Assembly: GCF_003269295.1 (NCBI RefSeq)
Contig: NZ_QLTT01000001.1
Coordinates: forward strand, 701,635-765,634
DNA: 64,000 nucleotides
Origin: Lentzea atacamensis
GTDB lineage: Bacteria; Actinomycetota; Actinomycetes; Mycobacteriales; Pseudonocardiaceae
Reading direction: 5' to 3'
The position numbers and the translations under genes are program-made. Positions 43,180 through 53,695 of this stretch are shown here, one piece after another. The notes below the pieces were generated by a model. That model worked only from the letters and a program-made list of their open reading frames with translations. It had not been told where the DNA came from and made no database searches. Each line of letters begins with the position of its first letter. The first letter of the stretch is position 1.

Positions 43180-44187
43180 TCACCGTTTCACGGCACTCGA
43201 CGCCCTGACCACGAGCTCCGGCTGGAACTTCACGTGCCGGTGCTCGTGGTCCGGTTCGTTCTCGGTGAGCAGCAGCTGGGCGGCGGTGCGGCCCAGCTGC
43301 TCGCGCGGCTGGCGCACCGACGTCAGCGGAACGGCGGCGGCCGCGGCGAAGTCGATGTCGTCGTACCCCACCACGGCGAGGTCGTCCGGCACGCGCAGAC
43401 CCTGCTGCGTCATCGACTGGAGCAGGCCGAGCGCGAGCAGGTCGTTCGCGCAGAACGCCGCCGTGGGACGGCGGGACGACGGCAGGCCCACCAGCCGCTC
43501 CCCCGCGCCGCGACCCTCCGCCACCTGCAGGTCCTTCGTCTCCAGCAACGTCAGCGCGTCCGGCGGCAGGCCCGCGCCGGCCAGCGCGCGCAACGCTCCC
43601 TCGTGACGGTCGCGCACCTGCTGGATCGACAGCGGGCCGCCGATCATGGCGATGCGCGTGTGGCCGGCCTCGATCAGGTGGGTCACCGCGAGCTCGCCGC
43701 CCAGCACGTCGTCGACGGCGACCGAGCAGCGCGTCCCGTCCGTGGACTCGCGGTCGACCAGCACCAGCGGCGTGCCGCGTTCGGCGAACTGCGCGCTGGC
43801 ACCGTCGACCGGGGTGATCAGGATGCCCTCGACGCGCTGCTCGTGCAGCAGCTCCAAGTACTCGCGTTCGCGGCTGTCGTCGGAGGCGCTGTTGCACAGG
43901 AACAGCGCGAGCCCCGCCTCCCGTGCCGCGTCCTCCACGCCGCGCGCCACGTCGGTGAAGAACGGGTTCGCCGCGTCGAGCACGACGTAGGCGATCACCC
44001 GGCTGCGACCGGCGCGGAGCTGGCGCGCGGACTCGTTGCGCACGAAGCCCAGCTCGGCGATGGCGGCCAGGACCCGTTGCCGCGTGGCCGGGGCGACGAC
44101 GTCCGGCCGGTTCAGCACGTTCGAGACGGTCGCGTTCGACACGCCGGCGTGCTGCGCGACGTCGCGGATGCCCACTGACGGCTTCAC
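43180..44187 (-). CDS. LacI-family regulator of the L-rhamnose locus
   Basis: 335-residue repressor with helix-turn-helix [20 protein letters not shown] and hinge [16 protein letters not shown], followed by the effector domain. GTG 44187 has AAGGAG upstream; the longer reading to 44268 would cross the operators. It is divergent from the rhamnose operon, and copies of GTTGAAACGTTTCAAC lie before its own start and before the operon, so it most likely represses both and responds to rhamnose or a derivative. Confidence 0.88.
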   Translation of the reverse strand: MKPSVGIRDVAQHAGVSNATVSNVLNRPDVVAPATRQRVLAAIAELGFVRNESARQLRAGRSRVIAYVVLDAANPFFTDVARGVEDAAREAGLALFLCNSASDDSREREYLELLHEQRVEGILITPVDGASAQFAERGTPLVLVDRESTDGTRCSVAVDDVLGGELAVTHLIEAGHTRIAMIGGPLSIQQVRDRHEGALRALAGAGLPPDALTLLETKDLQVAEGRGAGERLVGLPSSRRPTAAFCANDLLALGLLQSMTQQGLRVPDDLAVVGYDDIDFAAAAAVPLTSVRQPREQLGRTAAQLLLTENEPDHEHRHVKFQPELVVRASSAVKR

Positions 44188-44200
44188 GGGCGGCTCCTTT

Positions 44201-44295
44201 GTTGAAACGTGACAACGAATCGTACCCCGTGTCCCTTGACACAGGGCCTCGGCGCACCCAGAGTGCACGTAACTCAGCCGTTAAAACGTTTCAAC
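44201..44295 (+). promoter_or_regulatory. Rhamnose operon promoter with two LacI operators
   Basis: GTTGAAACGTGACAAC (44201-44216) and GTTAAAACGTTTCAAC (44280-44295) are near-copies of GTTGAAACGTTTCAAC with the LacI-type central CG. The promoter is TTGACA (44236-44241), 17 bp, CAGAGT (44259-44264). Operator 2 is just downstream of the predicted start site and operator 1 upstream, allowing a repression loop. GTGTC-CCTT-GACAC (44229-44242) also overlaps the -35. Confidence 0.7.
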
Positions 44296-44312
44296 ATGGA
44301 GGAGACGGAAAC

Positions 44313-45815
44313 GTGGACCGACCTCCCGTGGTGGCGCTGGACGAGGTGAGCAAGTCCTTCGGTGCCGTGCGCGCGTTGTCCGGGGTGTCGCTGCGGCTGC
44401 TGCCCGGCGAGGCCCACGCGCTGCTCGGGGAGAACGGCGCCGGCAAGTCGACGCTGATCAAGACGCTCGCCGGGGTGCACCGGCCGGACGCGGGCCAGGT
44501 GCTCGTCGACGGGTCCGCGCAGAGGTTCTCCGGCCCCGCCGACGCGCTGGCCGCGGGCATCGCGATCATCTACCAGGAGCCGACGCTCTTCGGTGACCTG
44601 TCGGTGGCCGAGAACGTCTTCATGGGCCGCCAGCCGCTCGGCTTCGGCCGCCGCATCGACGTCGCCGAGATGCACGCCCGCACCTCGGAGTTGTTCTCCC
44701 GTCTGGGCGTCCGGCTCGACCCGGCCCGTCCGGCGCGTGGACTGTCCATTGCGGACCAGCAGCTGGTGGAGATCGCCAAGGCGTTGTCGTTCGACGCCCG
44801 CGTGATCGTGATGGACGAGCCGACAGCGGCTCTGTCCGCCCACGAGGTGCAGCGCCTCTTCGGTGTGGTGCGGGCACTTCGCGACCAGGACGCCGCGGTG
44901 CTGTTCGTGTCGCACCGGCTCGACGAGGTGTTCGCGTTGTGCCAGCGGGCCACAGTGCTGCGCGACGGCGGGTTCGTCTGGTCCGGCTCACTGGAGGGTG
45001 AGACCCCGGACTCCCTGGTGCGCCGCATGGTCGGCCGCGACCTGTCGCAACTGTTCCCCAAGGAGGACACGACCGCGGGCGACGTGCTGCTGTCGGTGCA
45101 ACGGCTCACCCGCGAAGGCGTGTTCACCGACGTGTCGTTCGACGTCAGGGCGGGCGAGATCGTCGCGCTGTCCGGCCTGGTCGGCGCCGGGCGCAGCGAG
45201 GTCGCGCGGGCGGTGTTCGGCATCGACCGGCCCGACGGCGGTGCCGTCGTCGTGCGCGGCCGGAAGCTGAAGTACGGCTCCCCCACCGCCGCGATGGCCG
45301 CGGGCATCGGGTTCGTGCCGGAGGACCGCCGCCAGCAGGGCCTCGTGATGGACGCGTCGATCGAACGCAACACCGCGCTCGCGTCGCTGGGCCGGCTCTC
45401 GACCTTCGGATTGCTGCGGAGGCGTTCCGAACGCGCGCTGGCCCAGGACTGGGCGGTGAAGCTGCGGCTGAAGTTCGCACGGCTGAGCGACCCGGTCGGA
45501 GTGCTGTCCGGCGGCAACCAGCAGAAGGTGGTGCTGGCGAAGTGGCTGGCGCGCAAGCCTTCCGTGCTGATCGTCGACGAGCCGACCCGCGGGATCGACG
45601 TCGGGACGAAGGCGGAGGTGCACCGGTTGCTGTCGGAGCTCGCCGGGCAGGGCGTCGCGGTGCTCATGATCTCGTCGGAGCTGCCGGAGGTGCTCGGGAT
45701 GGCCGACCGCGTGCTGGTGATGCACGAAGGCCGGTTGGCGGAGGAGCTTTCACGGGCCGAGGCGACGGAAGAGCGGGTCGCGATGGCGGCCGCCGGACAG
45801 GCGGTGACGCGATGA
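44313..45815 (+). CDS. L-rhamnose ABC importer ATPase (RhaT-type, rhizobial naming)
   Basis: 500-residue CUT2 ATPase with two nucleotide-binding domains. The N-half Walker [10 protein letters not shown] and [11 protein letters not shown], and the C-half [14 protein letters not shown] with [12 protein letters not shown], are as in sugar importers. GTG 44313 has GGAGGAG upstream. It is the first gene of the rhamnose operon and overlaps the next by four bases. In Rhizobium leguminosarum the orthologous gene is called rhaT; it is not the E. coli symporter RhaT. Confidence 0.92.
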   Translation: MDRPPVVALDEVSKSFGAVRALSGVSLRLLPGEAHALLGENGAGKSTLIKTLAGVHRPDAGQVLVDGSAQRFSGPADALAAGIAIIYQEPTLFGDLSVAENVFMGRQPLGFGRRIDVAEMHARTSELFSRLGVRLDPARPARGLSIADQQLVEIAKALSFDARVIVMDEPTAALSAHEVQRLFGVVRALRDQDAAVLFVSHRLDEVFALCQRATVLRDGGFVWSGSLEGETPDSLVRRMVGRDLSQLFPKEDTTAGDVLLSVQRLTREGVFTDVSFDVRAGEIVALSGLVGAGRSEVARAVFGIDRPDGGAVVVRGRKLKYGSPTAAMAAGIGFVPEDRRQQGLVMDASIERNTALASLGRLSTFGLLRRRSERALAQDWAVKLRLKFARLSDPVGVLSGGNQQKVVLAKWLARKPSVLIVDEPTRGIDVGTKAEVHRLLSELAGQGVAVLMISSELPEVLGMADRVLVMHEGRLAEELSRAEATEERVAMAAAGQAVTR

Positions 45816-46861
45816 CTGCTCAACTCGACACCGCGACCGCCCCACCCTCCGCACGCCGCACCGCAGCCCGCCGCCTCTCCACCCGAGTGGGGCGCGTCCG
45901 CGAGCTCGGCATCGTCGTCGCCCTCGCCCTGGTGGTCATCCCCACCGCGATCGTGAACCCGAGGTTCATCCAGGCACAGAGCCTGCGCGACCTCCTCCTC
46001 AACGCCTCGATCGTCGCACTCCTCGCGGTGGGCCAAACCCTGGTGGTGGTGACCAGGAACGTCGACCTGTCCGTGGGTTCGGTCCTCGGCCTGTCCGCCT
46101 TCCTGACCGCGCAGCAGTTCGCCGACCACCCCGGCACCCCGCTCCTCGCGGGCATCGGGCTCGGTGTCGCGATCGGCCTGGCGTGCGGCCTGCTCAACGG
46201 TCTGCTGGTGGCACTCGGCAACGTCCCCAGCCTCGTCGTCACCCTCGGCACGCTCTACGTGTTCCGCGGCATCGACTACGCGCTGGCCCAGGGCAGGCAG
46301 GTCAACGCCGCCAACCTGCCCGACGCGCTCCTGGACCTCGGCAGCAGCCGCGTCCTCGGCATCCCGGTCCTCGTGCTGATCACCGTCGTGGTCATCGCGG
46401 TCGCCGCGGTCTACCTCCGCTCCTACCGGTCCGGCCGCGAGCTCTACGCGATCGGCTCCAACCCGGAGGCCGCCACCCTGGCGGGCATTCCGGTCGCCAG
46501 GCGCACGCTCACCACGTTCGTCCTCTCCGGACTGATCGCGGGACTCGCCGGCGCGCTCTGGGTCGCCAGGTACGGCACGGTCGACGCGGCCGCGGGCACC
46601 GGACTGGAGCTCCAGGTCGTCGCGGCGGTGGTCGTCGGCGGTGTCGCGATCTTCGGCGGATCCGGGACCGTGGCCGGTGCCGCGCTCGGCGCGCTCCTGC
46701 TGGGCACGATCACCAGCTGCCTGGTGGTGCTGCAGATCCCCGCCTTCTGGCAGCAGGCGATCGCGGGCGCGCTCCTGCTGAGCGCCATCACCGTCGACCG
46801 GCTGCTCGCACTGCGACTCGCGAAGGCCTTGCGCACCTCGGAAGGGACCAGCCATGCGTAA
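45812..46861 (+). CDS. L-rhamnose ABC importer permease 1
   Basis: 349-residue CUT2 permease, about nine helices; [20 protein letters not shown] and [20 protein letters not shown] are family signatures. A 30-residue Ala/Arg-rich cytoplasmic tail starts it. ATG 45812 overlaps the ATPase stop. With the next gene it should form a heterodimeric channel (RhaP/RhaQ of rhizobia). Confidence 0.92.
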   Translation: MTAQLDTATAPPSARRTAARRLSTRVGRVRELGIVVALALVVIPTAIVNPRFIQAQSLRDLLLNASIVALLAVGQTLVVVTRNVDLSVGSVLGLSAFLTAQQFADHPGTPLLAGIGLGVAIGLACGLLNGLLVALGNVPSLVVTLGTLYVFRGIDYALAQGRQVNAANLPDALLDLGSSRVLGIPVLVLITVVVIAVAAVYLRSYRSGRELYAIGSNPEAATLAGIPVARRTLTTFVLSGLIAGLAGALWVARYGTVDAAAGTGLELQVVAAVVVGGVAIFGGSGTVAGAALGALLLGTITSCLVVLQIPAFWQQAIAGALLLSAITVDRLLALRLAKALRTSEGTSHA

Positions 46862-47813
46862 CCTCCTGCGGTGGGAGACCGCGCTGGTGTTCCTGCTGAT
46901 CGTCGTGGCGCTGACCGGCCAGGTCAGCACGGACGGGTCGTTCCTGTCCGGCGGCAACCTCTTCTACCTCGGCCTCGACATCGGCGAGATCGCGCTCATC
47001 GCGCTGCCGCTGACGCTGGTGATCGTCGCGGGCGAGATCGACCTGTCCGTCGCCTCCGTGCTCGGCCTGTCCAGCGCGTTGATCGGCTGGCTGTGGAACG
47101 CGGGCTGGCCGCTCGAGACGATCCTGCCGACGGTCGTCGTGGCCGGCGCGCTCTGCGGGGCGTTCAACGGGTTGCTCATCACGAGGCTCGGCCTGCCCAG
47201 CCTCGCCGTCACCATCGGCACGCTCGCCCTCTACCGGGGCCTCGCGCTGGTGGTGCTCGGTGACACGGCGGTCGCGGACTTCCCGGCGAGCTACACGGCG
47301 TTCGGCACGACGCCGGTGCCCGGCACGAACATCCCGTACCCGATCGTGCTCGCGGCCGTCCTCGCCGTCCTGTTCGGGATCGCGTTGCACGCCAGCTCGT
47401 TCGGCCGGTCCGTGTACGCGATCGGCGCCAACGAGGAGGGCGCGCGCTTCTCCGGCATCCGGGTGAAGCGGATCAAGCTGACCCTCTTCGTGCTCGCCGG
47501 CGCGGTGGCCGCGATCGCGGGCATCGTCTACACGTTCCGCTTCTCCAGCGCCCGCGCGGACAACGGCGTCGGGCTCGAGCTCGCCGTCGTCGCCGCCGTC
47601 CTGCTCGGTGGCGTGTCCATCTTCGGCGGCAAGGGATCGCTCTTCGGCGTGCTCGCGGGCGTGCTGCTGCTGGGCGGTCTGCGCAACCTGCTCATCCTGC
47701 AGGACACCTCCACGGAGGTGCTCACCATCGTCACCGGCCTTCTGCTGCTGGTGAGCGTTCTCGCTCCATCCGTCACCCGTCGCGTCGGAAGTCTGAGGAA
47801 GGCAACGCCATGA
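46854..47813 (+). CDS. L-rhamnose ABC importer permease 2
   Basis: 319-residue CUT2 permease; IVAGEIDLSVASVLGLSSAL and VAAVLLGGVSIFGGKGSLFG are diagnostic. It overlaps permease 1 by eight bases and the binding-protein gene by four. Two different permeases distinguish rhamnose-type importers from the single-permease ChvE type at 13677-17502. Confidence 0.92.
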   Translation: MRNLLRWETALVFLLIVVALTGQVSTDGSFLSGGNLFYLGLDIGEIALIALPLTLVIVAGEIDLSVASVLGLSSALIGWLWNAGWPLETILPTVVVAGALCGAFNGLLITRLGLPSLAVTIGTLALYRGLALVVLGDTAVADFPASYTAFGTTPVPGTNIPYPIVLAAVLAVLFGIALHASSFGRSVYAIGANEEGARFSGIRVKRIKLTLFVLAGAVAAIAGIVYTFRFSSARADNGVGLELAVVAAVLLGGVSIFGGKGSLFGVLAGVLLLGGLRNLLILQDTSTEVLTIVTGLLLLVSVLAPSVTRRVGSLRKATP

Positions 47814-48871
47814 ACACACGTCTAGTGCTCGCCCTGGTGGTGTCCGGGGCCGTCGCGCTCACCGCCTGCGGTGGTACCACGAAGGACAGCGCGGGCCAGC
47901 AGACCGGCGGCGCCACCAACGCCGCGAAGGCCGACCCGAACGCGGCGCTCAAGGAAGGGCTCAAGATCACCTTCCTGCCCAAGCAGGTCAACAACCCGTA
48001 CTTCACCGTGGCGCAGAAGGGCGCGGAGAGCGCGGGCACCGCGATCAAGGCAGAGGTCAAGGCGACGGGCCCGTCCGACGCCGCCGCGAGCTCGCAGGTC
48101 ACCTACATCAACACCGCCGCGCAGCAGAAGCAGGACGCGCTGGTGATCTCCGCGAACGACGCCAACGCCGTCGCGCCCGCGCTCAAGTCGGCGCGCGGTC
48201 AGGGCCTCAAGGTCGTCACGTTCGACTCCGACGCGGCGCCCGACGCCCGTGACGTCTTCATCAACCAGGCCACCTCGCAGGAGATCGCGGCCGGCCAGGT
48301 GAAGCTGATCTCCCAGGCGATCGGCGGCAGCGGCGAGATCGCGATCCTGTCGGCGACCCCGAACGCCACCAACCAGAACGCGTGGATCGAGGTCATGAAG
48401 GCCGAGCTCGCCAAGCCCGAGTACTCCGGCCTCAAGCTGGTGGAGACCGCCTACGGCAACGACGAGGACCAGACGTCGTTCCAGAAGACCCAGGGCCTGC
48501 TGCAGGCGCACCCGAACCTCAAGGGCATCGTCTCGCCCACCACCGTCGGCGTGGCCGCCGCGGCTCGCTACCTCAGCTCGTCGGAGTACAAGGGCAAGGT
48601 CCAGCTGACCGGTCTCGGCACGCCGAACCAGATGCGCAAGTTCGTGCAGGACGGCACGGTCAAGGACTTCATGCTGTGGGACCCGAGCAAGCTCGGCCAC
48701 CTCGCCGCCTACGCCGCGGCCGCGCTCGCGTCCGGGCAGATCACCGGTGCCCAGGGCGAGAAGTTCAAGGCGGGTGACCTCGGCGAGTACACGATCGGCG
48801 CCAAGGGTGAGATCGTGCTCGGCCCGCCGACCGTGTTCAACAAGGACAACATCGAGAAGTTCGACTTCTGA
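47810..48871 (+). CDS. rhaS: L-rhamnose-binding lipoprotein
   Basis: 353-residue type 1 binding protein with lipobox AVALTAC (Cys 20). ITFLPKQVNNPYFTVAQKGA opens the sugar-binding fold; DSDAAPDARDVFINQATSQE is a RhaS-type central segment. The ligand is inferred to be L-rhamnose from the surrounding catabolic genes. ATG 47810 overlaps the permease stop. It is followed after one base by the mutarotase gene. Confidence 0.9.
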   Translation: MNTRLVLALVVSGAVALTACGGTTKDSAGQQTGGATNAAKADPNAALKEGLKITFLPKQVNNPYFTVAQKGAESAGTAIKAEVKATGPSDAAASSQVTYINTAAQQKQDALVISANDANAVAPALKSARGQGLKVVTFDSDAAPDARDVFINQATSQEIAAGQVKLISQAIGGSGEIAILSATPNATNQNAWIEVMKAELAKPEYSGLKLVETAYGNDEDQTSFQKTQGLLQAHPNLKGIVSPTTVGVAAAARYLSSSEYKGKVQLTGLGTPNQMRKFVQDGTVKDFMLWDPSKLGHLAAYAAAALASGQITGAQGEKFKAGDLGEYTIGAKGEIVLGPPTVFNKDNIEKFDF

Positions 48872-48872
48872 C

Positions 48873-49184
48873 ATGCGGATCTGCTTCACCCTGCGGGTCC
48901 GGCCCGACCGGATCGACGAGTACAAGGCACGGCACCGCGAGGTGTGGCCCGAGATGCGGGCCGCCCTCAGCGAGGCGGGATGGCACAACTACTCCCTCTT
49001 CCTCGCAGAGGACGGCCTGCTGATCGGCTACCTGGAGTGCGACGACTTCGACGCGGTGCTCGCCGAGATGGCGCGCACCGAGGTCAACGCGCGGTGGCAG
49101 GCCGAGATGGCCGGGTTCTTCGTCGGTGACGGCAACGCCGACGAACGGATGCGGCCGCTGGACGAGGTCTTCCACCTCGATTGA
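48873..49184 (+). CDS. rhaM: L-rhamnose mutarotase
   Basis: 103-residue ferredoxin-like-fold mutarotase interconverting alpha- and beta-L-rhamnose. The family pattern RPDRIDEYKARHREVWPEMR, AGWHNYSLFL with the active-site His and Tyr, and RWQAEMAGFF with the Trp are all present. Length equals E. coli RhaM (104). ATG 48873 lies one base after the rhaS stop. Confidence 0.93.
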   Translation: MRICFTLRVRPDRIDEYKARHREVWPEMRAALSEAGWHNYSLFLAEDGLLIGYLECDDFDAVLAEMARTEVNARWQAEMAGFFVGDGNADERMRPLDEVFHLD

Positions 49185-49203
49185 GCTTTTGGGGAGAACA
49201 GTG

Positions 49204-50358
49204 ATGAGTGTGAAGGCCGCTCTGCGCGAGCAACGGATCGAAACCCCCTCCTGGGCCTACGGGAACTCGGGGACGAGGTTCAAGGTGTTCGCGCAGCAGG
49301 GAGTTCCGCGCACGCCGTACGAGAAGATCGACGACGCGGCGGTGGTGCACCGGCTCACCGGTGTCGCGCCGACCGTCGCGTTGCACATCCCGTGGGACAG
49401 GGTCGACGACTACGGCAAGCTGGCCGAGTACGCGCGGGACCGCGGGGTCGCGCTCGGTGCCATCAACTCGAACGTCTTCCAGGACGACGACTACAAGCTC
49501 GGCAGCGTCTGCCATCCGGACGCCGCCGTGCGGCGCAAGGCGATCGAGCACCTGCTCGAGTGCGTCGACATCATGGACCAGACGGGCTCGCAGGATCTGA
49601 AGCTCTGGTTCGCGGACGGTCTCAACTACCCCGGCCAGGACAACATCCGCGCCCGCCAGGACCGGCTCGCCGAAGCGCTGCGACAAACCTACGCGCGGCT
49701 CGGCGATCACCAGCGGATGCTGCTGGAGTACAAGTTCTTCGAACCCGCCTTCTACACGACCGACGTGCCGGACTGGGGCACGGCGTACGCGCACTGCCAG
49801 CAGCTCGGCGAGAAGGCCCAGGTCGTGATCGACACAGGGCACCACGCACCGGGCACGAACATCGAGTTCATCGTGTCGTTCCTGTTGCGCGCGAACAAGC
49901 TCGGCGCGTTCGACTTCAACTCCCGTTTCTACGCCGACGACGACCTGATGGTGGGCGCGGCGGACCCGTTCCAGCTGTTCCGGATCATGCACGAGATCGT
50001 GCTGGCCGACGCGCTGAAGCCGGCCGCCGGCATCGCGTTCATGCTCGACCAGTGCCACAACCTGGAACCGAAGATCCCGGCGATCATCCGCTCGGTGCTC
50101 AACGTCCAGGAGGCCACGGCGAAGGCTCTGCTGGTCGACCACGAGGCTCTCGCGCAGGCACAGCAGGCCGGTGACGTGCTCGGCGCGAACGGCACGTTGA
50201 TGGACGCCTACAACACCGATGTCCGCCCGCTCCTGCGCGAACTGCGTGAGGAGATGGGCCTCGACCCCGACCCGATGGCCGCGTACCGGCGGTCCGGGTA
50301 CGCCGAGCAGATCGTCCGTGAACGAGTCGGCGGCGAGGCCGCCGGATGGGGTGCGTGA
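49204..50358 (+). CDS. rhaI: L-rhamnose isomerase (RhaI type)
   Basis: 384-residue xylose-isomerase-like TIM-barrel enzyme converting L-rhamnose to L-rhamnulose with two metal ions. Metal and substrate positions are in LEYKFFEPAFYTTDVPDWGT, VVIDTGHHAPGTN and GAFDFNSRFYADDDL, as in the Pseudomonas stutzeri/rhizobial type rather than E. coli RhaA. ATG 49204 has GGGGAGAA upstream; a GTG one codon before is possible. The stop shares one base with the next start. Confidence 0.93.
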   Translation: MSVKAALREQRIETPSWAYGNSGTRFKVFAQQGVPRTPYEKIDDAAVVHRLTGVAPTVALHIPWDRVDDYGKLAEYARDRGVALGAINSNVFQDDDYKLGSVCHPDAAVRRKAIEHLLECVDIMDQTGSQDLKLWFADGLNYPGQDNIRARQDRLAEALRQTYARLGDHQRMLLEYKFFEPAFYTTDVPDWGTAYAHCQQLGEKAQVVIDTGHHAPGTNIEFIVSFLLRANKLGAFDFNSRFYADDDLMVGAADPFQLFRIMHEIVLADALKPAAGIAFMLDQCHNLEPKIPAIIRSVLNVQEATAKALLVDHEALAQAQQAGDVLGANGTLMDAYNTDVRPLLRELREEMGLDPDPMAAYRRSGYAEQIVRERVGGEAAGWGA

Positions 50359-52382
50359 TGGACCAGGTCGAAGCGCTGTTGGGGCGGAGCAACCGGCTGG
50401 GAGCCGATCCGCGCAACACCAACTACGCGGGCGGCAACACGTCGGCCAAGGGCGAGGAGCTCGACCCGGTCACCGGGCAGCCGGTGAAGCTGGTGTGGGT
50501 CAAGGGATCCGGCGGTGATCTCGGCACGCTGACCGCGTCCGGGCTCGCGGTGCTGCGCCTGGACCGGCTCCGGGCGCTCACCGAGGTGTATCCGGGGGTC
50601 GAGCGCGAGGACGAGATGGTCGCCGCGTTCGACTTCTGCCTGCACGGCAAGGGCGGCGCGGCGCCGTCGATCGACACGGCCATGCACGGCCTGGTCGACG
50701 CGGCTCACGTCGACCACCTGCACCCGGACGCGGGCATCGCCCTCGCGACGGCCGCCGACGGCGAGGCGCTGGTGAAGGCCTGCTTCGGCGACCGCGTGGT
50801 GTGGGTGCCGTGGCGCCGGCCCGGTTTCCAGCTGGGGCTGGACATCGCCGCGGTCAAGCGGGACAACCCGCAGGCCATCGGCGTGATCCTGGGCGGGCAC
50901 GGCATCACGGCGTGGGGCGCGACGAGCGAGGAGTGCGAGGCGAACTCCCTGGAGATCATCAACACCGCCCAGCGCTACCTCGACGAGCACGGGCGCGCCG
51001 AACCCTTCGGCCCGGTCGTCCACGAACCGCTGCCCGAGGAGGAACGCCGGTTGCGGGCCGCCGAGCTCGCGCCCGTGATCCGGGGTCTCGCGTCCACGGA
51101 CTCCCCGCAGGTAGGCCACTTCACCGACAGCGACGTGGTGCTCGACTTCCTGGCCCGCGAACGGCATCCCGAGCTGGCCGCGCTCGGCACGTCGTGCCCG
51201 GACCACTTCCTGCGCACCAAGGTCAGGCCGCTGGTGGTCGACCTGCCACCGACGGCACCGCTCGAAGATGTCGTGGCACGGCTGGAACAGCTGCACGAGG
51301 CCTACCGCGAGGACTACAAGTCCTACTACGAGCGGCACGCCGAGCCGGACAGCCCGCCGATGCGCGGCGCGGACCCGGCCGTCGTCCTCGTGCCGGGCAT
51401 CGGCATGTTCAGCTTCGGCAGGAACAAGCAGACCGCGCGCGTCGCGGGCGAGTTCTACGTCAACGCCATCAACGTGATGCGCGGTGCCGAGTCGGTCTCC
51501 CGGTACGCGCCGATCCAGGAGAGCGAGAAGTTCCGCATCGAGTACTGGGCGCTCGAAGAGGCCAAGCTGCAGCGGATGCCGAAGCCCAAGCCGCTCGCCA
51601 CCCGCGTCGCGCTCGTCACCGGTGGCGGATCGGGCATCGGCAGGGCCATCGCGCAACGGCTGGCCGCCGAGGGTGCGTGCGTGGTGGTCGCCGACCGCAA
51701 CGGTGACGCCGCACGTGAGGTCGCGGAAGGCATCGGAAACACGGACGTCGCGGTGCCCGTGACCGTCGACGTCACCGACAGCGCGGGCATCGCCGCGGCG
51801 TTCCGGGAGGCGTCGCTCGCCTTCGGCGGCGTCGACCTGGTGGTCAACAACGCCGGGCTGTCGATCTCCAAGTCGCTCGAGGCGACCACAGAGGCGGACT
51901 GGGACCTGCAGCACGACGTGATGGCCAAGGGCTCGTTCCTGGTCTCCCAGCAGGCGGCGAAGGTCATGCGCGCCCAGGCGATGGGCGGCGACATCGTCTA
52001 CATCTCCAGCAAGAACTCGGTCTTCGCCGGCCCGAACAACGTGGCCTACGGCGCGGCGAAGGCAGACCAGGCGCACCAGGTCCGGTTGCTGGCGGCGGAG
52101 CTCGGTGAGGACGGCATCCGCGTCAACGGCGTCAACCCGGACGGCGTGGTCCGCGGCTCCGGCATCTTCGCGGGCGGCTGGGGTGCCCAGCGCGCGGCCG
52201 TCTACGGCGTGCCCGAGGAGAAGCTCGGCGAGTTCTACGCCCAGCGCACACTGCTCAAGCGCGAGGTGCTGCCAGAGCACGTGGCCGCGGCGGTGTTCGC
52301 GCTGACCGCGGGCGAGCTGTCGCTCACCACAGGGCTGCACGTGCCGGTCGACGCCGGTGTGGCCGCGGCGTTCCTGCGATGA
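50358..52382 (+). CDS. rhaEW: Bifunctional rhamnulose-1-P aldolase / L-lactaldehyde dehydrogenase
   Basis: 674-residue fusion. N-terminal class II aldolase (about 1-410): VDAAHVDHLHPDAG and VILGGHGITAWG provide zinc His residues; YAGGNTSAKGEEL is the phosphate-binding part. C-terminal short-chain dehydrogenase (about 425-674): cofactor loop VALVTGGGSGIGRAIAQ, NNAGLS, Ser in YISSKNS and YGAAKADQ (YxxxK). It splits rhamnulose 1-phosphate into DHAP and L-lactaldehyde and should oxidise the aldehyde to lactate. ATG 50358; overlaps rhaB by four bases. This is a known fusion type, seen in several phyla. Confidence 0.93.
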   Translation: MDQVEALLGRSNRLGADPRNTNYAGGNTSAKGEELDPVTGQPVKLVWVKGSGGDLGTLTASGLAVLRLDRLRALTEVYPGVEREDEMVAAFDFCLHGKGGAAPSIDTAMHGLVDAAHVDHLHPDAGIALATAADGEALVKACFGDRVVWVPWRRPGFQLGLDIAAVKRDNPQAIGVILGGHGITAWGATSEECEANSLEIINTAQRYLDEHGRAEPFGPVVHEPLPEEERRLRAAELAPVIRGLASTDSPQVGHFTDSDVVLDFLARERHPELAALGTSCPDHFLRTKVRPLVVDLPPTAPLEDVVARLEQLHEAYREDYKSYYERHAEPDSPPMRGADPAVVLVPGIGMFSFGRNKQTARVAGEFYVNAINVMRGAESVSRYAPIQESEKFRIEYWALEEAKLQRMPKPKPLATRVALVTGGGSGIGRAIAQRLAAEGACVVVADRNGDAAREVAEGIGNTDVAVPVTVDVTDSAGIAAAFREASLAFGGVDLVVNNAGLSISKSLEATTEADWDLQHDVMAKGSFLVSQQAAKVMRAQAMGGDIVYISSKNSVFAGPNNVAYGAAKADQAHQVRLLAAELGEDGIRVNGVNPDGVVRGSGIFAGGWGAQRAAVYGVPEEKLGEFYAQRTLLKREVLPEHVAAAVFALTAGELSLTTGLHVPVDAGVAAAFLR

Positions 52383-53695
52383 CCGCCACGGTCGCCGCCG
52401 TCGACCTGGGCGCCTCCAGCGGCCGCGTGCTGCTGGGCCGCGTCGGCGACGGCAAGCTGCACACCGAGGAGGTGCACCGGTTCCCGAACGGTCCGGTGCA
52501 CCTGCTCGGCACCCTGCACTGGGACGTCCTGGCGCTGTACCGGGAGGTGCTCACCGGCCTGCGCCTCGCCGCCGAGCTGGACTCCGTCGGCATCGACAGC
52601 ATCGGCATCGACAGCTGGGCGGTCGACTACGGCCTGCTCGACGCTCGCGGCGCGTTGCTGGGCAATCCGGTGCACTACCGCGACTCCCGCACCGGGGGCA
52701 TCACACCACCGGACGGCCTGTACGAGATCAACGGCCTGCAGTTCCAGCCGTTCAACACGATGTTCCAGCTGATGGCCGAACCGCTGCTGGCGCACGCGAA
52801 ACAGCTCCTGCTCATCCCGGACCTGTTCTCCTACTGGCTGACCGGCGAGCGCGGCGCCGAGTACACCAACGCCACCACGACCGGCCTGATCGACGTCCGA
52901 AGTGGACGGTGGTCGGCCGAGCTGACGCGCGACCTGCCCGCTGGCCTGCTGCCGGACCTGCGTCATCCCGGCGATCCCGCGGGCACGCACGAGGGCGTGC
53001 CGGTCACCGCGGTCGGGTCGCACGACACCGCGTCCGCGGTGGTCGCCGTACCCGCCGAGACCGAACGGTTCGCCTACATCTCGTGCGGCACGTGGTCGCT
53101 GGTCGGTGTCGAGCTCGGCTCCCCCGTGCTCACCGAGGAGAGCCGCGCCGCCAACTTCACCAACGAGGGCGGCGTCGACGGCACGATCCGCTACCTGCGC
53201 AACGTGATGGGCCTGTGGCTGCTGCAGGAATGCCTGCGGACCTGGGACACCGGCCTGGAGCCGTTGCTGCGGGAGGCCGCCGGCGCGCGAGGGGCGGTGT
53301 TCGACCCGAACGACCCGGTGTTCCTGCCACCCGGTGACATGCCAGCACGGATCCAGCGGCAGTGCGGGAAGACCATGACCAGGCCCGAGATCGTGCGATC
53401 CGTCCTGGACAGCCTGGCGCTGGCCCACCGCGACGCCATCGCGGACGCCCAGCGGTTGTCCGGCATGGAGGTCGAGGTCGTGCACATCGTCGGCGGTGGC
53501 TCGCACAACGAGCTTCTGTGCCAGCTCACCGCCGACGCGTGCGGTCTCCCGGTGGTCGCGGGACCCGCCGAGGCGACCGCGCTGGGCAACGTCCTGGTGC
53601 AGGCGCGTGCCGTGGGCGCGGTGCACGGCACGCTGGCCGACCTCAGGACGCTGGTGCGGAAGTCCCAGCCGCTGCGGCGGTATCTCCCCCGCTGA
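52379..53695 (+). CDS. rhaB: Rhamnulokinase
   Basis: 438-residue FGGY-family sugar kinase. AAVDLGASSGRVLLGRV is the ATP phosphate-1 segment, VGSHDTASAVVAVPA the central motif and VHIVGGGSHNELLCQLTADA the adenosine motif. It phosphorylates L-rhamnulose. It is somewhat shorter than E. coli RhaB (489). It is the last gene of the rhamnose operon. Its 3' end overlaps the convergent glycosidase gene by 53 bases. Confidence 0.93.
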   Translation: MTATVAAVDLGASSGRVLLGRVGDGKLHTEEVHRFPNGPVHLLGTLHWDVLALYREVLTGLRLAAELDSVGIDSIGIDSWAVDYGLLDARGALLGNPVHYRDSRTGGITPPDGLYEINGLQFQPFNTMFQLMAEPLLAHAKQLLLIPDLFSYWLTGERGAEYTNATTTGLIDVRSGRWSAELTRDLPAGLLPDLRHPGDPAGTHEGVPVTAVGSHDTASAVVAVPAETERFAYISCGTWSLVGVELGSPVLTEESRAANFTNEGGVDGTIRYLRNVMGLWLLQECLRTWDTGLEPLLREAAGARGAVFDPNDPVFLPPGDMPARIQRQCGKTMTRPEIVRSVLDSLALAHRDAIADAQRLSGMEVEVVHIVGGGSHNELLCQLTADACGLPVVAGPAEATALGNVLVQARAVGAVHGTLADLRTLVRKSQPLRRYLPR

